A DNA stretch of 64,000 nucleotides from Myxococcales bacterium 68-20 (lineage in GTDB: Bacteria > Myxococcota_A > Polyangia > Polyangiales > Polyangiaceae). The stretch's first letter is position 1, and each line of letters opens with the position of its first letter. Below the pieces are notes generated by a model, which was given only the letters and a program-made list of their open reading frames with translations, had not been told where the DNA came from and searched no databases. Of this stretch, positions 26,546 through 35,199 are shown one piece after another. The stretch lies in NCBI GenBank assembly GCA_001899635.1, contig MKVQ01000049.1, forward strand, positions 1 through 64,000, read 5' to 3'. Made by a program: the position numbers and the translations under genes.

Positions 26546-28374
26546 AATTGACCACGAAAGGGTGGTTCAGCCAACGACCGATGACCCGCTGGGGGCTCGC
26601 CGCAGTCGTCGGCTTCACGTTCGCCGCGGCTTGCATCGGGGCGTGTTCGGCCGATCGCGGTGGATTCGTCCCCGATACGCATTCAACCTTCCCCGAAGCG
26701 TCGGTTGAGGAGGACGGCCCGGTCTGCCACCACCAGTGTTCCCTCGACGGTCGCTCGGTCATCGACGATTGCACGGGCCGCGTCGTCGAGACGTGCGCCG
26801 AGACTCTCGCGTGCGGGGCCGGAGAGTGCCAGGAGCAGTGCGCTGCAGCGGCAGCGGACCGAAGCTCGAACGGCTGCAACTTCTACTTCCAGATGCCGCG
26901 TATGTCCAAGAAGTATCCTCACGGTTGCAATGCTGCATTCGTCGTCAATACGTCGACGCAACCGGTGGACATGACGCTCGAGCGCGACGGGAGGCAGATC
27001 GACATTTCGAAGTCGGTCTTTCGCACCATCCCGGGCAGCGCGAAGCTCGTCTCTCACGCCGGCGCCATCCCACCGGGAGAGAGCGTCGTTCTCTTTCTCT
27101 CGGACTCTCCGCCGGGGTTTGTCGGTAAAGACTACATCCCATGTCCAGACGGGGTGACGCCTGCCACCACCGACGATCCGGTTCCAGGTAGGACCGGGTT
27201 CGGCTCGTCTTTCCGACTGAGCACCGATATGCCGGTGGCGTTGACATCGATGTACCCGTTCGGCGGGGCCAAGTCCTACTACCCTACGGCCACGCTCGTT
27301 CTCCCGGTGGCAACATGGGGAAAAGAGCACGTCATCGTCAACGGGTGGGCAGCGAGTACGGCGGGATTTCCGGCCGTGCAGATCGTCGCTTCGGAAGACG
27401 ATACCGAAGTGACCATTCTGCCGAACAAGGATATTCAGGATGGTAGCGAAGTTGTCGGCAGTCTCGCGCACGAGCGGGCGAAGTATCGGCTCTCTCGAGG
27501 ACAATTTCTGCAGATCGTCCAGCCCGAAGAGCTCTCCGGGAGCATGGTGACTTCGGACAAGCCGACGACCCTCTTCGGCGGGAATTCCTGTGCGTTCATT
27601 CCGTCGAGCGCTCCGTGGTGCGATATTCTGTGGCAGCAAATTCCGCCGTTTGCGCAGTGGGGCTCGGAATATGTCGGCGTGGGCTATCGACCGCGCGCAG
27701 GCAACGAACACGAGCCGGTGCCGTATCGGCTCGTTGCGGCGAGGGACGGGACTCGGCTCGAATACGAGCCTGATATCCCGCCCGGCGCGCCCACCACGAT
27801 GAAGGCGGGCGAGGTAGCCGAGTTCCGCTACGGAACAGGGGATGCCTTCGTCGTGCGTACGCAGGATGCCGAGCACCCCATCTACGTCTCCGCGCACATG
27901 ACCGGCAGCGCCGGCGCCGGCGGCAATGACTCGGTCGGTGCCCCGAATTACATGGGCGCCGGCGACGCGGAGTTCGTGAACGTCGTCCCGACAGCGCAGT
28001 ACTTGAACTCGTACAGCTTCTATGCGGATCCCTCGTTTGCGGAGACCTCGCTCACGATCGTTCGACGGCAGACGAGCGGCGCATTCAAGGACGTGTGGCT
28101 CGAGTGCGCGGGGAAGCTGACGCGATGGAAGCCCGTCGGAGCTCGGGGCGAGTACGAGTATACGCGGGTCGATCTGTCGCGCGGTGGCAAGCCCGGCGAC
28201 ACGTTCGGGGAGGGCGACGAGGCCACGGTTTGCCGGACGGGCCTGCAACGCATGCGGAGCGAAGGTCCGTTCACCGCCACGGTGTGGGGCTGGGATAAGG
28301 ATGCGAGCTACGCATATCCCGGTGGAACGGCCCTGCGGAAGCTCGTGGAGACGCCGCTCGCGCCCGTGAACTGA
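26542..28374 (+). CDS. Operon A, gene 8: IgGFc-binding-domain lipoprotein
   Basis: A 610-residue protein starting at an ATGA overlap. The signal peptide ends in CIGAC. A small cysteine motif (CHHQCSLDGRSVIDDC, ETCAETLACGAGECQ) is followed, from about residue 110, by SSNGCNFYF, AAFVVNTSTQPVDMTL, IPPGESVVLFLSD, GSSFRLSTDMPVALTSMYPFGG and QWGSEYVGVGYRPR, the pattern of the IgGFc-binding N-terminal domain found in human FCGBP and many myxobacterial proteins. In bacteria it is presumed to be an adhesion or recognition module. It is the last coupled gene of the operon; 130 bases separate it from the next gene. Confidence 0.92.
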   Translation: MKLTTKGWFSQRPMTRWGLAAVVGFTFAAACIGACSADRGGFVPDTHSTFPEASVEEDGPVCHHQCSLDGRSVIDDCTGRVVETCAETLACGAGECQEQCAAAAADRSSNGCNFYFQMPRMSKKYPHGCNAAFVVNTSTQPVDMTLERDGRQIDISKSVFRTIPGSAKLVSHAGAIPPGESVVLFLSDSPPGFVGKDYIPCPDGVTPATTDDPVPGRTGFGSSFRLSTDMPVALTSMYPFGGAKSYYPTATLVLPVATWGKEHVIVNGWAASTAGFPAVQIVASEDDTEVTILPNKDIQDGSEVVGSLAHERAKYRLSRGQFLQIVQPEELSGSMVTSDKPTTLFGGNSCAFIPSSAPWCDILWQQIPPFAQWGSEYVGVGYRPRAGNEHEPVPYRLVAARDGTRLEYEPDIPPGAPTTMKAGEVAEFRYGTGDAFVVRTQDAEHPIYVSAHMTGSAGAGGNDSVGAPNYMGAGDAEFVNVVPTAQYLNSYSFYADPSFAETSLTIVRRQTSGAFKDVWLECAGKLTRWKPVGARGEYEYTRVDLSRGGKPGDTFGEGDEATVCRTGLQRMRSEGPFTATVWGWDKDASYAYPGGTALRKLVETPLAPVN

Positions 28375-28504
28375 GGTCGGCGCGTAGAGGAGGTTGAACG
28401 GCTGGCGCGCAATGCAGAGGCGCTCGCCGGGGAGCTCGGTGTTGCTCAGCGAGGCATGAGCACGAGTTGAGATGACCTGCAGCGGGAAGCTGAGTGAGGC
28501 AGTC

Positions 28505-30646
28505 ATGAAAACATCACGAGTGGTAAGAGCGGCTTGGCCGGCCTCTGCGATCACAGTCATCCTTCTGGTCGGCGCCTGTGGTGATCAGGTTTCGAGCCAG
28601 GATCATGGCAGTCCCGACGGCGGAAGCGCGCCCAGGACCTGTGGAGACGGGATCTGGGACGACAATGGGTGCGTCCCGTGGTCAACGTGCGAGCCGGGCA
28701 CGTACGTCACGAATGCGCCCTCGGCCACCTCCGACCGTACATGCGCGGTCTGCGGGAGCGGGACCTTCAGCGCGACGGAAAACGCTGAGAGCTGCACTCC
28801 CTGGACCACGTGCTCGCCGGGCAACCACGTGAGCAGTCCCGGCAGCAGTATCGCCGATCGACAGTGCGCTCCTTGTGTAGACGGCACATACGCTTGGTCG
28901 CCGAACCAGAGCACGTGTCTGCCGGCCGGCGCGTGCCCTGCGGGTACGGTGCAAACTAGAGCGGGAATGGCGACGTCGGCGCCCGTATGCGAGTCCTGTG
29001 AGGTCGGGACCCATTGCGCCGGAGGCACTGCACCCAAGGACCCCTGCGCGAGCGGCACCTGGGATCACGACGACGATTCAGCGACGGCCTGCGTCGCGTG
29101 GACCGAGTGCGTGGCCGGACAGTCCGGTGCCAACGGAACTGCGACGACCAATCAGACGTGCACGGCATGCGCGAGCGGGACCTTCAGCTCGACGGTCAAC
29201 GCCGCGTCGTGCGCCCCGTGGTCCAACTGTGTGGCCGGACAGTCCGTCACCGCCGACGGAACTGCGACGACCGATCGGACATGCACGGCATGCGCGAGCG
29301 GGACCTTCAGCTCGACGGTCAACGCCGCGTCGTGCGCCCCGTGGTCCAACTGCGTGGCCGGACAGTCCTTCATCGCGGACGGAACTCCGACGACGAATCG
29401 GACGTGCGCGGCATGCGCGAGCGGGACCTTCAGCTCGGCCGCCAACGCCGCGTCCTGCGCGGCTTGGAGCAACTGTTCGCCTGGCGACTTCGTGAGCACG
29501 AGCGGGACCGCTGTCGTGGATCGCCAGTGCACGGTCTGCCCCGCGGGACAGACGACCTCGGTCGCGAACGTCCCGGCGTGCACGGGCGCGGGGGGGCCGG
29601 CCGACTTCGGGCTCGCCGTGGGCGGTAGTCATACGTGCGCGCGCCTCTCCGACGGCTCCGTCCGCTGCTGGGGGCGGAACCTGCAGGGCCAGCTCGGCGA
29701 CGGAACGCTGGCGGACAGGGTCTACCCCGCCGCCGTCCCCAATCTCTCCGGGGTCGAACAGGTCGTCGCGGGCAGTGCTCACACCTGCGCGGTCCTCACT
29801 GGCGGCTCCGTCAGCTGTTGGGGCGCCAACGCCGCCGGCCAGCTCGGTGACGGAACGACGACGGACAGGCTCACCCCGATTGCCGTCCCCAACCTCTCCG
29901 GGGTCGAACAGCTCGTCGCAGGCAGTGCTCACACCTGCGCGGTCCTCACCGGAGGCTCCGTCAGCTGCTGGGGGAACAACTCCAGCGGCCAGTTCGGCGA
30001 CGGAACGACGACGGACAGTCTTACCCCCAATGCCGTCGCCAACCTCTCCGGCGTCGTACAGCTCGTCATGGGCAATGCTCACGCCTGCGCGCGCCTTACC
30101 GACGACTCCGTCAGCTGCTGGGCGAACAACTTCCACGGCCAGCTCGGCGACGGAACGACGACGGAAAGGCTGACCCCCGCGGTCATCCCCGACCTCTCCG
30201 GCGTCAAAGAGCTTGCCGCGGGCGGCGGCCACACCTGCGCGCGCCTCGCCAGCGGTTCCGTCAGCTGCTGGGGGGGCAACTCCAGCGGCCAGCTCGGCGA
30301 CGGAACGACGACGGGCAGGCGTACCCCCACCGCCGTCCCCAACCTCTCCGGCGTCACGAAGCTCGCCGCAGGTGGTAACCGAACCTGCGCGCGCCTCACC
30401 GGCGGCTCCGTCAGCTGCTGGGGAGTCAACAACCAAGGGCAGGTCGGCGACGGAACGACGACGATGAGGCTCAGCCCGACGGCCATCCCCGACCTCTCCG
30501 GCGTCGCGGAGCTCGCCGCGGGTGGTTCCCACGCCTGCGTGTTCGTCGACGACGGCTCCGCCCGCTGCTGGGGAGTCAACGCCCAAGGCCAGCTCGGCGA
30601 CCGAACGACGACGCGAAGTCTCTCGCCGGCGCTCGTCATTTGGTAG
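28505..30646 (+). CDS. Lipoprotein with TNFR-like cysteine-rich units and seven RCC1 repeats
   Basis: A 713-residue protein. ATG 28505 has GAGG 6 bases upstream; it begins MKTSRVVRAAW with a lipobox LLVGAC. Residues about 40-355 are TNFR/ephrin-receptor-like units (C-x-x-GTFS-x-x-x-x-x-x-C-x-x-W-x-x-C-x-x-G), the last three encoded by nearly identical 123-bp DNA units. Residues about 370-713 are seven RCC1 units, each encoded by 150 bp, with conserved HTCARL-x-x-GSVSCWG and GQLGDGT motifs. It is a probable surface recognition lipoprotein. It may be part of operon A or separate (130-base gap). Operon B has no counterpart. Confidence 0.9.
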   Translation: MKTSRVVRAAWPASAITVILLVGACGDQVSSQDHGSPDGGSAPRTCGDGIWDDNGCVPWSTCEPGTYVTNAPSATSDRTCAVCGSGTFSATENAESCTPWTTCSPGNHVSSPGSSIADRQCAPCVDGTYAWSPNQSTCLPAGACPAGTVQTRAGMATSAPVCESCEVGTHCAGGTAPKDPCASGTWDHDDDSATACVAWTECVAGQSGANGTATTNQTCTACASGTFSSTVNAASCAPWSNCVAGQSVTADGTATTDRTCTACASGTFSSTVNAASCAPWSNCVAGQSFIADGTPTTNRTCAACASGTFSSAANAASCAAWSNCSPGDFVSTSGTAVVDRQCTVCPAGQTTSVANVPACTGAGGPADFGLAVGGSHTCARLSDGSVRCWGRNLQGQLGDGTLADRVYPAAVPNLSGVEQVVAGSAHTCAVLTGGSVSCWGANAAGQLGDGTTTDRLTPIAVPNLSGVEQLVAGSAHTCAVLTGGSVSCWGNNSSGQFGDGTTTDSLTPNAVANLSGVVQLVMGNAHACARLTDDSVSCWANNFHGQLGDGTTTERLTPAVIPDLSGVKELAAGGGHTCARLASGSVSCWGGNSSGQLGDGTTTGRRTPTAVPNLSGVTKLAAGGNRTCARLTGGSVSCWGVNNQGQVGDGTTTMRLSPTAIPDLSGVAELAAGGSHACVFVDDGSARCWGVNAQGQLGDRTTTRSLSPALVIW
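29158..29527 (+). repeat. Three tandem 123-bp units inside the TNFR/RCC1 lipoprotein gene
   Basis: Units of 123 bp (41 codons) start near 29161, 29284 and 29407. The first two are almost identical and the third slightly diverged. Each encodes ACASGTFSSTVNAASCAPWS-type residues. High DNA identity implies recent expansion or homogenisation. Confidence 0.85.
29625..30640 (+). repeat. Seven tandem 150-bp units encoding RCC1 blades
   Basis: The spacing of ACACCTGCGCGGTCCTCAC-type segments is exactly 150 bases (for example 29781 and 29931). Seven units are present with high DNA similarity, especially around the TCCGTCAGCTGCTGGG and GGCGACGGAACGACGACG blocks. The array could expand or shrink by recombination. 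Confidence 0.85.
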
Positions 30647-30670
30647 CGGCCTGAAGACTCTCGGCGGCAT

Positions 30671-30706
30671 GTCCTGAGCGTCGATGCTCAGCATCGACGC
30701 TCGGAC
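30671..30706 (+). terminator. Strong hairpin after the TNFR/RCC1 gene
   Basis: A perfect 12-bp stem (30676-30687 with 30691-30702, loop TCA) is extended by GTCC/GGAC past a single bulged T. It starts 25 bases after the stop codon at 30646, so it is a good transcription-end candidate despite lacking a T-tract. Confidence 0.6.
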
Positions 30707-30797
30707 CTGCGAATCGCGGGGGTATCGGAGGACGGCCGCTATCCAGGCGTCCGCTCGTTTCCCGATCATCCATCCTCGATTGCCTCTGTACGTGCCG

Positions 30798-30828
30798 CGA
30801 CTGGTCGGCGGGCACGAGCCGACCGTCG
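30798..30828. promoter_or_regulatory. Dyad 69 bases upstream of the delta-60 repeat gene
   Basis: CGAC plus GGTCGGC (30798-30801, 30803-30809) pairs with GCCGACC plus GTCG (30818-30828), with one bulged T and an 8-base loop. Its position between the terminator hairpin and the start at 30897 suits an operator or a 5'-leader structure. Confidence 0.35.
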
Positions 30829-30896
30829 ACAGCGGCCGCGGCTCGTCGCGTCTTCTCGATTGACGCTATCGCCGCACCCGCACTTTACTGGCTTTC

Positions 30897-33371
30897 ATGG
30901 CCCTGGCTTCTCGTACGACCGTCGTGGCATGCGTCGGCTCGCTGATGGTCTGTTTTGGTCTTGCCTGCGGAGGTGACGACTCCGGCTCGGACGGTACGGG
31001 CGGCGGAGGCGTCGACGGCGGCACCTCCGACGACATCGACGCGGGCGACGGCGGAGCAGGTCCGGACGCTGACGCGGCAGGAGATGCGGGCCCCGGCTTA
31101 CCGCTTCCGCCTTACCGCTTCGACGCGCCGGTCAACGCGGTCCTCCACGCCGGCGGCGCGCTCTTCGTGGGCGGGGACTTCACGCGCCTCTCGCCGCACG
31201 GCGCATCGCGCTTCATCACGGTGGAGACGAGCGGCGAGACGAGCTCATGCGTCTCCGGCGCAGGATTCGACGGCCGGGTGTTCGCATCGCTTCAGGTCGG
31301 GAACGCGATCTACATCGGCGGCGACTTCGACGCGTACCGCGATCAGCCCGTCGGACACCTCGTGAAGATCGACGCGACGACGTGCGCGCTCGATCCGACG
31401 TTCGTGCCGGCGACGAACCCGGGCTTCGACGGCAGCGTCCATGCGCTCGCAGTGCTGGGGACGTCCCTCTACGTCGGCGGCGACTTCACGACGTACCGGG
31501 ACCTCGGCGCGGACTCCGCCCGACGGATCGCGAAGCTCGATCTGACGACCGGCGCGCTCGACGAGACGTTCAGCCCGATCGGGGATTCGAACAACGGATT
31601 CGACGGCCGCGTCAACGCCCTCGCGGTCTCCGGGACGTCGCTCTACGTCGGCGGCGCGTTCGGCTCCTATCGCGACGCAGGGATCGCGGCGAACGCCGTC
31701 CGGAACATCGCAAAGCTGGACGTCTCGACCGGCGCGCTCGACACGACGTTCAGCGTCGGGAGCAGCGGGTTCGACGCTGAGGTTCGCGCGTTGACGGTGT
31801 CGGCGAGCGGCGTCTACGCGGCCGGCGACTTCACGACCTATCGGGGCTCGCTCCCGGCCAACCGCATCGCCAAGGTCGATCCGGCGAGCGGCGAGCTCGA
31901 CACGACGTTCAGCCCGCCGTCGGCCAACGGCTTCGACGGGCCGGTCTTCGCGCTCGCCTCGTCGGGCGCCGCGCTCTACGCCGGCGGTGACTTCACCCGC
32001 TACCGCGGCACGACGCAGACGCCGCGGATCGCCAAGCTCGACCTCGTCACCGGCGCTGCCGACACGACGTTCAGCCCACAGGCTTCGCCGAAGGCCTTCG
32101 ACGGTTCGGTGCGGGCTCTGGCCATGGCCGGCACGAGCCTCTTCGTCGGCGGCACGTTCACGACCTACGGCGCCGCGACCGGCGTGAACCGCATCGCCAA
32201 GCTGAACGCGGCGACCGGCGTGATCGAAGCGTTCAGGCCGGGCGGCGAGACCGTCTCGGGCGTCGACGGCGACGTCACCTCGCTTACGGTGGTCGGCTCG
32301 ACCCTCCTCGTGGGCGGCGACTTCTCGATGTACGCCGGGTACCGCGCCGAGGGCTTGGCGAAGCTCGACGATCGGACCTTCGCCGTCGACACCGCGTTCA
32401 GCCCTGCAGACCAACCCGGCTTCAGCTACGGAAGTGTCTTCGCGCTCGCCGCGAGCGCCACCTCTCTCTACGTCGGCGGCATGTTCGACACGTACCGCGA
32501 CCGTCCAGCCGTGAACATCGCCAAGCTCGATCTCGTGACCGGTGCGCTCGACACCGCCTATCAGCCGGCGGTCGATGGAGGCTTCGATAGTCGTGTGTCG
32601 TCGCTCGCGATCGCGGGCGGAGCGCTCTACGCCACCGGTTACTTCAGCTCCTACCGCGGCGTCGCCGACTCGGCGATGGCGCTCGCCAAGCTCGACCTCG
32701 TGACCGGCGTGCTCGACAAGACGTTTAGTCCGCCCGCGAACAACGGCTTCTCCGGGATCGGCTGCTCGCTCGCGATCGCGGGGACGTCGCTCTATGTGGG
32801 CGGCAGCTTCGATGACTACCGAGGCGCATCGGCCAACAACATCGCGAAGCTCGACCTCGTGACCGGCGCGCTCGACACGACGTTCAGCCCGCCTACGAAC
32901 AACGGCTTCGACGATCGCGTGTGCATGCTCGCCGCTTCGATGACCTCACTCTACGTCACGGGCAACTTCACCGAGTACCGGGGGGACTCGGCCAATCGCG
33001 TCGCGAAGCTCGATCTCGTGACCGGGGCGCTCGACACGACGTTCAGCCCGCCCGCGAACAACGGCTTCGACGGTAGCGGCGACGCGATCGCCGTCGCCGG
33101 CGGCGCGGTCTTCGTGAGCGGCACGTTCAACGAGTATCGCGGTGTCGCGTTCTCCGCGAAGAACTTCGCGAAGCTCGACGCGGTCACGGGCACGCTCGAC
33201 ACGACGTTCGGTCCCATCGGCGAGAACGTCAACGGAGTCGACGGCGCGGTCTTCGCCATCGCGCCGTGGGGCTCGTCGGTCATCGTCGGCGGGGTCTTCG
33301 AGCGCTACCGCGGCGGCGTCTTCGGCAACGCGCTGTTGAAGCTGAACGCCGCCTCGGGCGCGCTCGAATGA
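30897..33371 (+). CDS. Delta-60 repeat (DUF5122-type propeller) lipoprotein, about 14 repeats
   Basis: An 824-residue protein. The signal peptide ends in FGLAC, followed by a Gly/Asp linker of about 50 residues. From about residue 75 there are about 14 units of 53-58 residues with the consensus FDG-x-V-x-ALA-x-x-G-x-SLYVGGDFT-x-YRG-x-x-x-x-RIAKLD-x-x-TGALD-TTFSP, matching the delta-60/DUF5122 propeller repeat, so probably two propellers or an extended one. It is likely a surface-exposed lipoprotein, ligand unknown. Several units are nearly identical in DNA. It has its own upstream spacer. The stop codon lies inside a 63-base repeat found again at 42983. Confidence 0.9.
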   Translation: MALASRTTVVACVGSLMVCFGLACGGDDSGSDGTGGGGVDGGTSDDIDAGDGGAGPDADAAGDAGPGLPLPPYRFDAPVNAVLHAGGALFVGGDFTRLSPHGASRFITVETSGETSSCVSGAGFDGRVFASLQVGNAIYIGGDFDAYRDQPVGHLVKIDATTCALDPTFVPATNPGFDGSVHALAVLGTSLYVGGDFTTYRDLGADSARRIAKLDLTTGALDETFSPIGDSNNGFDGRVNALAVSGTSLYVGGAFGSYRDAGIAANAVRNIAKLDVSTGALDTTFSVGSSGFDAEVRALTVSASGVYAAGDFTTYRGSLPANRIAKVDPASGELDTTFSPPSANGFDGPVFALASSGAALYAGGDFTRYRGTTQTPRIAKLDLVTGAADTTFSPQASPKAFDGSVRALAMAGTSLFVGGTFTTYGAATGVNRIAKLNAATGVIEAFRPGGETVSGVDGDVTSLTVVGSTLLVGGDFSMYAGYRAEGLAKLDDRTFAVDTAFSPADQPGFSYGSVFALAASATSLYVGGMFDTYRDRPAVNIAKLDLVTGALDTAYQPAVDGGFDSRVSSLAIAGGALYATGYFSSYRGVADSAMALAKLDLVTGVLDKTFSPPANNGFSGIGCSLAIAGTSLYVGGSFDDYRGASANNIAKLDLVTGALDTTFSPPTNNGFDDRVCMLAASMTSLYVTGNFTEYRGDSANRVAKLDLVTGALDTTFSPPANNGFDGSGDAIAVAGGAVFVSGTFNEYRGVAFSAKNFAKLDAVTGTLDTTFGPIGENVNGVDGAVFAIAPWGSSVIVGGVFERYRGGVFGNALLKLNAASGALE

Positions 33372-33423
33372 CCGATGTCCGCCCTCGTCGCGGGGCGCGC
33401 TTCGGAGCTCGTGCGAAGGCTAG
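33361..33423 (+). repeat. 63-base direct repeat, first copy
   Basis: It starts in the last codons of the delta-60 gene (CGCTCGAATGA includes its stop) and runs to GGCTAG. It matches 42983-43045 at 58 of 63 positions by eye. The two copies bracket the second eight-gene operon. Confidence 0.8.
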
Positions 33424-33537
33424 CCGCTGACTCCATTCGAGGTCGAGCTGGTCGAGTCGGCGCGGCCGGACCGAAGCGCAGAGACCGCGATCTTCGAAGC
33501 CAACGCGCGGTGGTTTCGGTAGGCTCGCCGATTTGGA

Positions 33538-34515
33538 ATGACGAGACGTCGGTGGTGGCCCTCCGCATGGGTCGGGCTCGTCGTGGCCCATGCCTTTCCA
33601 TGCGCGGGCTACGCGGCGGAATCACGCCCTGTCGGTGTCCGGCTCTCCGAGACGCTCCACGCGGAATGCCCCACGGAACCGCCCCTCTTCGAACGCCTGA
33701 AGGCGCAGCTTCCGCACGCCTACCGGGCGTCCCCGGACGAACCGGCGTTCGACCTCGGGGTTCGGATCGAGCTTCGCGACGGTCTCAGCCACGGCACGCT
33801 CACCTTGCTCGTCGGGGACTTCAGCGAGGAGCGAGAGGCGTCGTCGTCTTCGTGTGGTGACGTCCTCGCAGCTCTCACGATGATGGCGGCGATCATCATC
33901 GGCGAAGAGGAGGCGCACCTCCAAGCCCCCGAGCCTCCGAAGCCGCTTCGTCCGAACCGAGCGCCACGGAAGAAGCTGCCGTCAGGTCCGGCGCGCCGGG
34001 GCGAGCGCGTTTCTTGGGCTCTCGGCGCGGGTGGGGAGAGCGACGGCACGCGCGGTCGGCTCATGCTCGCAAGATGGTTCGTGCAGGTCGGCTTTCCGGG
34101 AGCGCTCGAGCCAGCGCTGCGATTGGGGCTTGCTCGAAGCACGCGGACAGAGCTGACCTCGCCGAACGGCGTGGTCTCGACGCGATGGAGTGAGGTCACC
34201 TTCGCGTCGTGCGCGACCATGCATCGGAGAGGGGCGTTGCGCGTTGCGCCATGCATCGAGCTCGCGGTCGGAACGCTTCAGGCGAGCGTCAATGCCCCGC
34301 CGCCGGTCCGCAGCTTCTCTTATCCGTGGCTCTCCGCAGGGGCCTCGGCAACGCTCGCGTGGCGGGTGGTCGGCCCCCTCTCTGTCGAAGGATCCGTCGG
34401 CGTGCGGGTCCCTTTCATCCGAGACGAGCTGTTCTTCGAGCCGGACATGGTCGTCCACCGGGTCCCACTGTTCATTCCTTTCGGCGCCGCCGGGATCGTC
34501 GTCGACCTCCCTTGA
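33538..34515 (+). CDS. Operon B, gene 1: exported protein, counterpart of 18945
   Basis: A 325-residue protein starting at ATG 33538. The signal peptide MTRRRWWPSAWVGLVVAHAFPCAGYA-A is followed by LSETLHAECPTEPPLFERL, a cysteine pattern SSSCGDVLAALTMMAAIIIGEEE, a basic/Pro linker, and a beta-rich C-terminal half (VQVGFPGALEPALRLGLARS, SVGVRVPFI). The order of features matches the protein at 18945 and both precede an ECF sigma gene. It has alternating hydrophobic strands that could be outer-membrane or periplasmic; no family was recognised. 80 bases separate it from the sigma gene. Confidence 0.8.
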   Translation: MTRRRWWPSAWVGLVVAHAFPCAGYAAESRPVGVRLSETLHAECPTEPPLFERLKAQLPHAYRASPDEPAFDLGVRIELRDGLSHGTLTLLVGDFSEEREASSSSCGDVLAALTMMAAIIIGEEEAHLQAPEPPKPLRPNRAPRKKLPSGPARRGERVSWALGAGGESDGTRGRLMLARWFVQVGFPGALEPALRLGLARSTRTELTSPNGVVSTRWSEVTFASCATMHRRGALRVAPCIELAVGTLQASVNAPPPVRSFSYPWLSAGASATLAWRVVGPLSVEGSVGVRVPFIRDELFFEPDMVVHRVPLFIPFGAAGIVVDLP

Positions 34516-34595
34516 GGCTGAGCTCGATAAATTCGTCGAGGAGGGGCTCTTTTCCGGATAAGCGGGCTGCGAGCGAGCATTGCTCCGATACTCCC

Positions 34596-35198
34596 GTGCT
34601 CGTCGCCTCCGCCGCAAAACCCTCGCCCAGTGGGAACGAGGTCGAGAACGAGGACGACGACGTCCGTCGCAACGAGCAAGGTTCGCTGCGAGAGCGCCTC
34701 CGCCGCATTGCAGCGGAGGAGTATGAGTTCATCTGGCGATCGCTGCGGAGACTCGGGGTTCGGCCGCCGGAGACCGATGACGCTGCGCAGCAAGTCTTCG
34801 TCATCCTCTCGCCCAAACTGGCGAGTGTCGAACCCGGCAAGGAGCGAAGCTACCTCTTCAGCATCGTCATGCGCGTGGCGAGCGGATATCGACGGCGTCA
34901 GGCGAAGCGCCGTGAGGTGTCCGACGAAGCGACCGACTCTTTCCCGGTCGCCCTTCCCTCGCCGGAGGTCGACCTCGATCGGGCATTCGGCCGAGCGATC
35001 CTCGACGACATCTTGGCGAGGATGTCCGACGAGCGCCGAGCGGCGTTCGTCCTCGTCGAGCTCGAAGAGCTGACGCTCGCCGCGGCGGCCGAAATCTTGA
35101 ACGCCCCGATCGGGACGGTGGCGTCGCGAGTGGCCCGTGCGCGGGAGGAACTACGCGCGGCCATCGTTCGACTGCACGCACGTGGGCAGGGAGTCTAA
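34596..35198 (+). CDS. Operon B, gene 2: ECF-type RNA polymerase sigma factor
   Basis: About 200 residues, start probably GTG 34596 (no clear ribosome-binding site; the frame stays open further upstream). Region 2 is EYEFIWRSLRRLGVRPPETDDAAQQVFVIL, RSYLFSIVMRVASGYRRRQ. Region 4 is ILARMSDERRAAFVLVELEELTLAAAAEIL, GTVASRVARAREELRAAI. It is related to but clearly diverged from the sigma factor at 20010 (notably FIW-SLR-LGV is shared), so the two probably recognise different promoters. The stop TAA at 35196-35198 is followed after one base by the start of the next gene. Confidence 0.92.
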   Translation: MLVASAAKPSPSGNEVENEDDDVRRNEQGSLRERLRRIAAEEYEFIWRSLRRLGVRPPETDDAAQQVFVILSPKLASVEPGKERSYLFSIVMRVASGYRRRQAKRREVSDEATDSFPVALPSPEVDLDRAFGRAILDDILARMSDERRAAFVLVELEELTLAAAAEILNAPIGTVASRVARAREELRAAIVRLHARGQGV

Positions 35199-35199
35199 C

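Noticed and set aside
26683-28560. 625-codon open frame opposite the IgGFc-domain gene
   Set aside because: Same GC-driven antisense effect; no recognisable protein features, and the plus-strand gene has domain and lipobox evidence.
29158-30640. Regular repeats that might suggest a CRISPR array
   Set aside because: Units are 123 and 150 bases, in frame, coding for cysteine-rich and RCC1 repeats; there are no short repeats with unique spacers.
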